From: Streptomyces indicus
GTDB taxonomy: Bacteria; Actinomycetota; Actinomycetes; Streptomycetales; Streptomycetaceae
Assembly (NCBI RefSeq): GCF_900100315.1
Contig: NZ_FNFF01000001.1
Coordinates: 434,001-498,000, forward strand
Direction: 5' to 3'
Length of the DNA: 64,000 bases
The position numbers were made by a program, and so were the translations under genes. Under the pieces are notes generated by a model. The model had not been told where the DNA came from. It worked only from the letters and a program-made list of their open reading frames with translations, and did not search any database. Shown one piece after another: positions 62,654-64,000 of the stretch (the first letter of the stretch is position 1; every line of letters begins with the position of its first letter).

Positions 62654-62872
62654 ATGAGTACGGATGCCCCACCGCAGTTGAGCGCCGAGCTGGGCAGCGC
62701 CCCGCCGGAGAGCTTCACCCAACTGACCCCCGAACAGGCGAGGTTGCTGGCCGAAGCGCTGCGCGCCCGGCGCGAGAGTCAAGCCTCCGGTCTGAACCGG
62801 GCCGCCGAGGATGCGCTCAAGCTCGTGCCCGCACTCGCCCGCGGCCCCGTGCGCCGCATTCTGTTCCGCTGA
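62654..62872 (+). CDS. Small hypothetical protein
   Basis: A 72-residue protein with no recognised domain. Mostly helical by composition (LTPEQARLLAEALRARRESQ, then LNRAAEDALKLVPALARGPV). GGGAGG precedes ATG 62654. It is 15 bp upstream of, and probably co-transcribed with, the large MgtE-N-like gene. Confidence 0.7.
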   Translation: MSTDAPPQLSAELGSAPPESFTQLTPEQARLLAEALRARRESQASGLNRAAEDALKLVPALARGPVRRILFR

Positions 62873-62887
62873 CCGGGAGGGACTGCC

Positions 62888-64000
62888 ATGGCTGCCCCGC
62901 ACGCCGGCGCCGAGGTGCTGCAACGCCGCGCCGAGACCGAGAAGATCGCCGCGCTCCTGGACGCGGACCCCGCACCGCTCGCCTTCCTCGGGACCCTGCC
63001 CCTCGCGGACCTGCGGCGCTTCCGCGAGCAGACCGTCGCCGCGCTGTTCGACCGGGCGCCGGACATGCTGGACCGGATCGCCGCCGCGACCAAGCTGGTA
63101 CCCGCCGGGGTGGCGGCCGCCATTTCGCAGAAGGCGCTCGGACCCCGGCTCGCCGCCGCGGTCGCGGGCCGGCTCGACCCCGCACGCGCCGCCGACATCA
63201 TCGAGAAGCTGCCGGTCGCGTTCACGGCGCAGGCGTGTGCGTACCTCGATCCGCGGCGTATCCCCGGCATCGTGGACCGGCTCGACGAGGACCTCACGGT
63301 CCGTATCTCCGTCGTCCTGGCCGAACGCGGTGACCACCTCACCATGGGCCGGTTCGTCGGCCACATACGGGACTCGGCGCTGAGCCGCATCCTGCCGCAT
63401 GTGCCGGACGAGACGGTGCTGCGCACGGGCTACGTGGTCGACCGGCCCGAACAGCTCGGCCGGATCGTGGAGTTGATGGGCCGCGAGCGCCTCGAGTCGG
63501 TCATCTCCTCGGCCGCCGACGGGCTCTGGCCCGAGGCACTGGCAGTCGCCGGGATGGTCACGGGAGAGCAGCGCGCCCGGATCGCCTCTCTCACGGCCGC
63601 GCAGCCGCCCGAGCGGCTCGACTCCCTGGTCACCGTGACAGCCGCACAGGGTCTGTGGGAATCGCTGCTCCCGCTGGTGGCGCTGCTGCCCGCACAGGAG
63701 CTGCGGGCCGTCGCGGTCCTGCCCTCCCTCCAGGACGCCGAGGTGCTCGCCGGTGTCGTACGGGCCGTGGTCGCCACGGGGTTGTGGGCCGAATTCCTGC
63801 CCCTGGTACAGGTGTTGCCGGACGCGTCCCGCAAGGTGGTGGCGGACGCCGCCGGCGCGCTCGACGAGCCGGAGCTGGACGCGCTGGCCCGCGAGGTGGA
63901 CAAGCAGGACCTCTGGGACGCGGTGCTGCCGCTGATCGAGCTGATGTCGGACGAGGACAAGACCCGGATCTTCGCCCTGCCGGCGTTCCAGGACGTCCGC
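62888..64000 (+). CDS. MgtE N-terminal-domain-like helical repeat protein, 3' end outside window
   Basis: An open frame of 371 codons that runs off the right edge. It is built of repeated helical units (ARAADIIEKLPVAFTAQACA, LDPRRIPGIVDRLDEDL) resembling the MgtE intracellular N domain, without any membrane segment so far. The continuing domain, a possible transporter part, is not visible. GGGAGG precedes ATG 62888. A function in metal sensing or as a scaffold would be a guess. Confidence 0.65.
   Translation, partial: MAAPHAGAEVLQRRAETEKIAALLDADPAPLAFLGTLPLADLRRFREQTVAALFDRAPDMLDRIAAATKLVPAGVAAAISQKALGPRLAAAVAGRLDPARAADIIEKLPVAFTAQACAYLDPRRIPGIVDRLDEDLTVRISVVLAERGDHLTMGRFVGHIRDSALSRILPHVPDETVLRTGYVVDRPEQLGRIVELMGRERLESVISSAADGLWPEALAVAGMVTGEQRARIASLTAAQPPERLDSLVTVTAAQGLWESLLPLVALLPAQELRAVAVLPSLQDAEVLAGVVRAVVATGLWAEFLPLVQVLPDASRKVVADAAGALDEPELDALAREVDKQDLWDAVLPLIELMSDEDKTRIFALPAFQDVR

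Overview
The window is high-GC actinobacterial DNA with the features of a Streptomyces chromosome: strong third-position G/C bias, many ATGA/GTGA start-stop overlaps, GTG starts, a WhiB protein, an ECF41 sigma factor, an F420-dependent LLM enzyme, and a light-regulated carotenoid cluster of the litR/crt type. The only in-frame TTA (bldA-type) codon I found lies in a ppx gene. No tRNA, rRNA, CRISPR array or insertion sequence was seen.

Left part (1-16 kb). A five-gene peptide/nickel-type ABC transporter runs leftwards off the edge. Its first gene is preceded by a perfect 19-bp palindrome that fits the published Nur (nickel regulator) box. Next come an LppX-like lipoprotein, a fatty-acid-oxidation operon (quinone oxidoreductase-like gene plus two acyl-CoA dehydrogenases) behind a TetR-like palindrome, a divergent XRE-cupin regulator and CPYC flavoprotein pair, an SDR of the dienoyl-CoA-reductase type, a GNAT enzyme, a Tat-exported cholesterol-oxidase-like protein, an enoyl-CoA hydratase and a PIG-L deacetylase.

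Middle (17-38 kb). lutABC (lactate oxidation) is followed by a quaternary-amine ABC transporter whose ATPase gene is convergent to, and separated from, its permease/binding-protein operon by a broken TMEM175 gene. Then follow a DUF421 gene, a GH18 chitinase behind a DasR-like site, DUF2071, a POT peptide transporter, a GAPDH with a long N-terminal extension, a CYP152 P450 with the residue set of the fatty-acid decarboxylase OleT, a ThDP-dependent pyruvate oxidase-like enzyme, ppx, a baeRF/Vms1-type protein, an LLM F420 enzyme and an SDR.

Right part (39-64 kb). HhH glycosylase-like and DUF6479 genes, dps divergent from an ECF41 sigma gene, a GH65 phosphorylase, a WhiB regulator, VOC and DUF899 genes, and a divergent dgdR/dgdA pair. 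The carotenoid locus has an ECF sigma gene divergent from litR, then crtY-crtT-crtU rightwards convergent with crtE-crtI-crtB-crtV. Beyond it lies a leftward set DUF4383-DUF4397-class F sortase-RskA-type anti-sigma factor. The edge holds a small gene plus a large MgtE-N-like protein behind a perfect 15-bp palindrome.

The most unusual feature is spread over the whole window. At least four genes end in short tandem duplications that include their stop codon, often with a period divisible by three so that a second in-frame stop is created (examples at 11554, 28964, 41583, 45319). The enoyl-CoA hydratase tail at 14969-15103 is repeated in the same way with a 34-35 bp period. Further arrays lie just beyond gene ends (5176, 24610, 31888, 35091, 46182). 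I have not seen this described.
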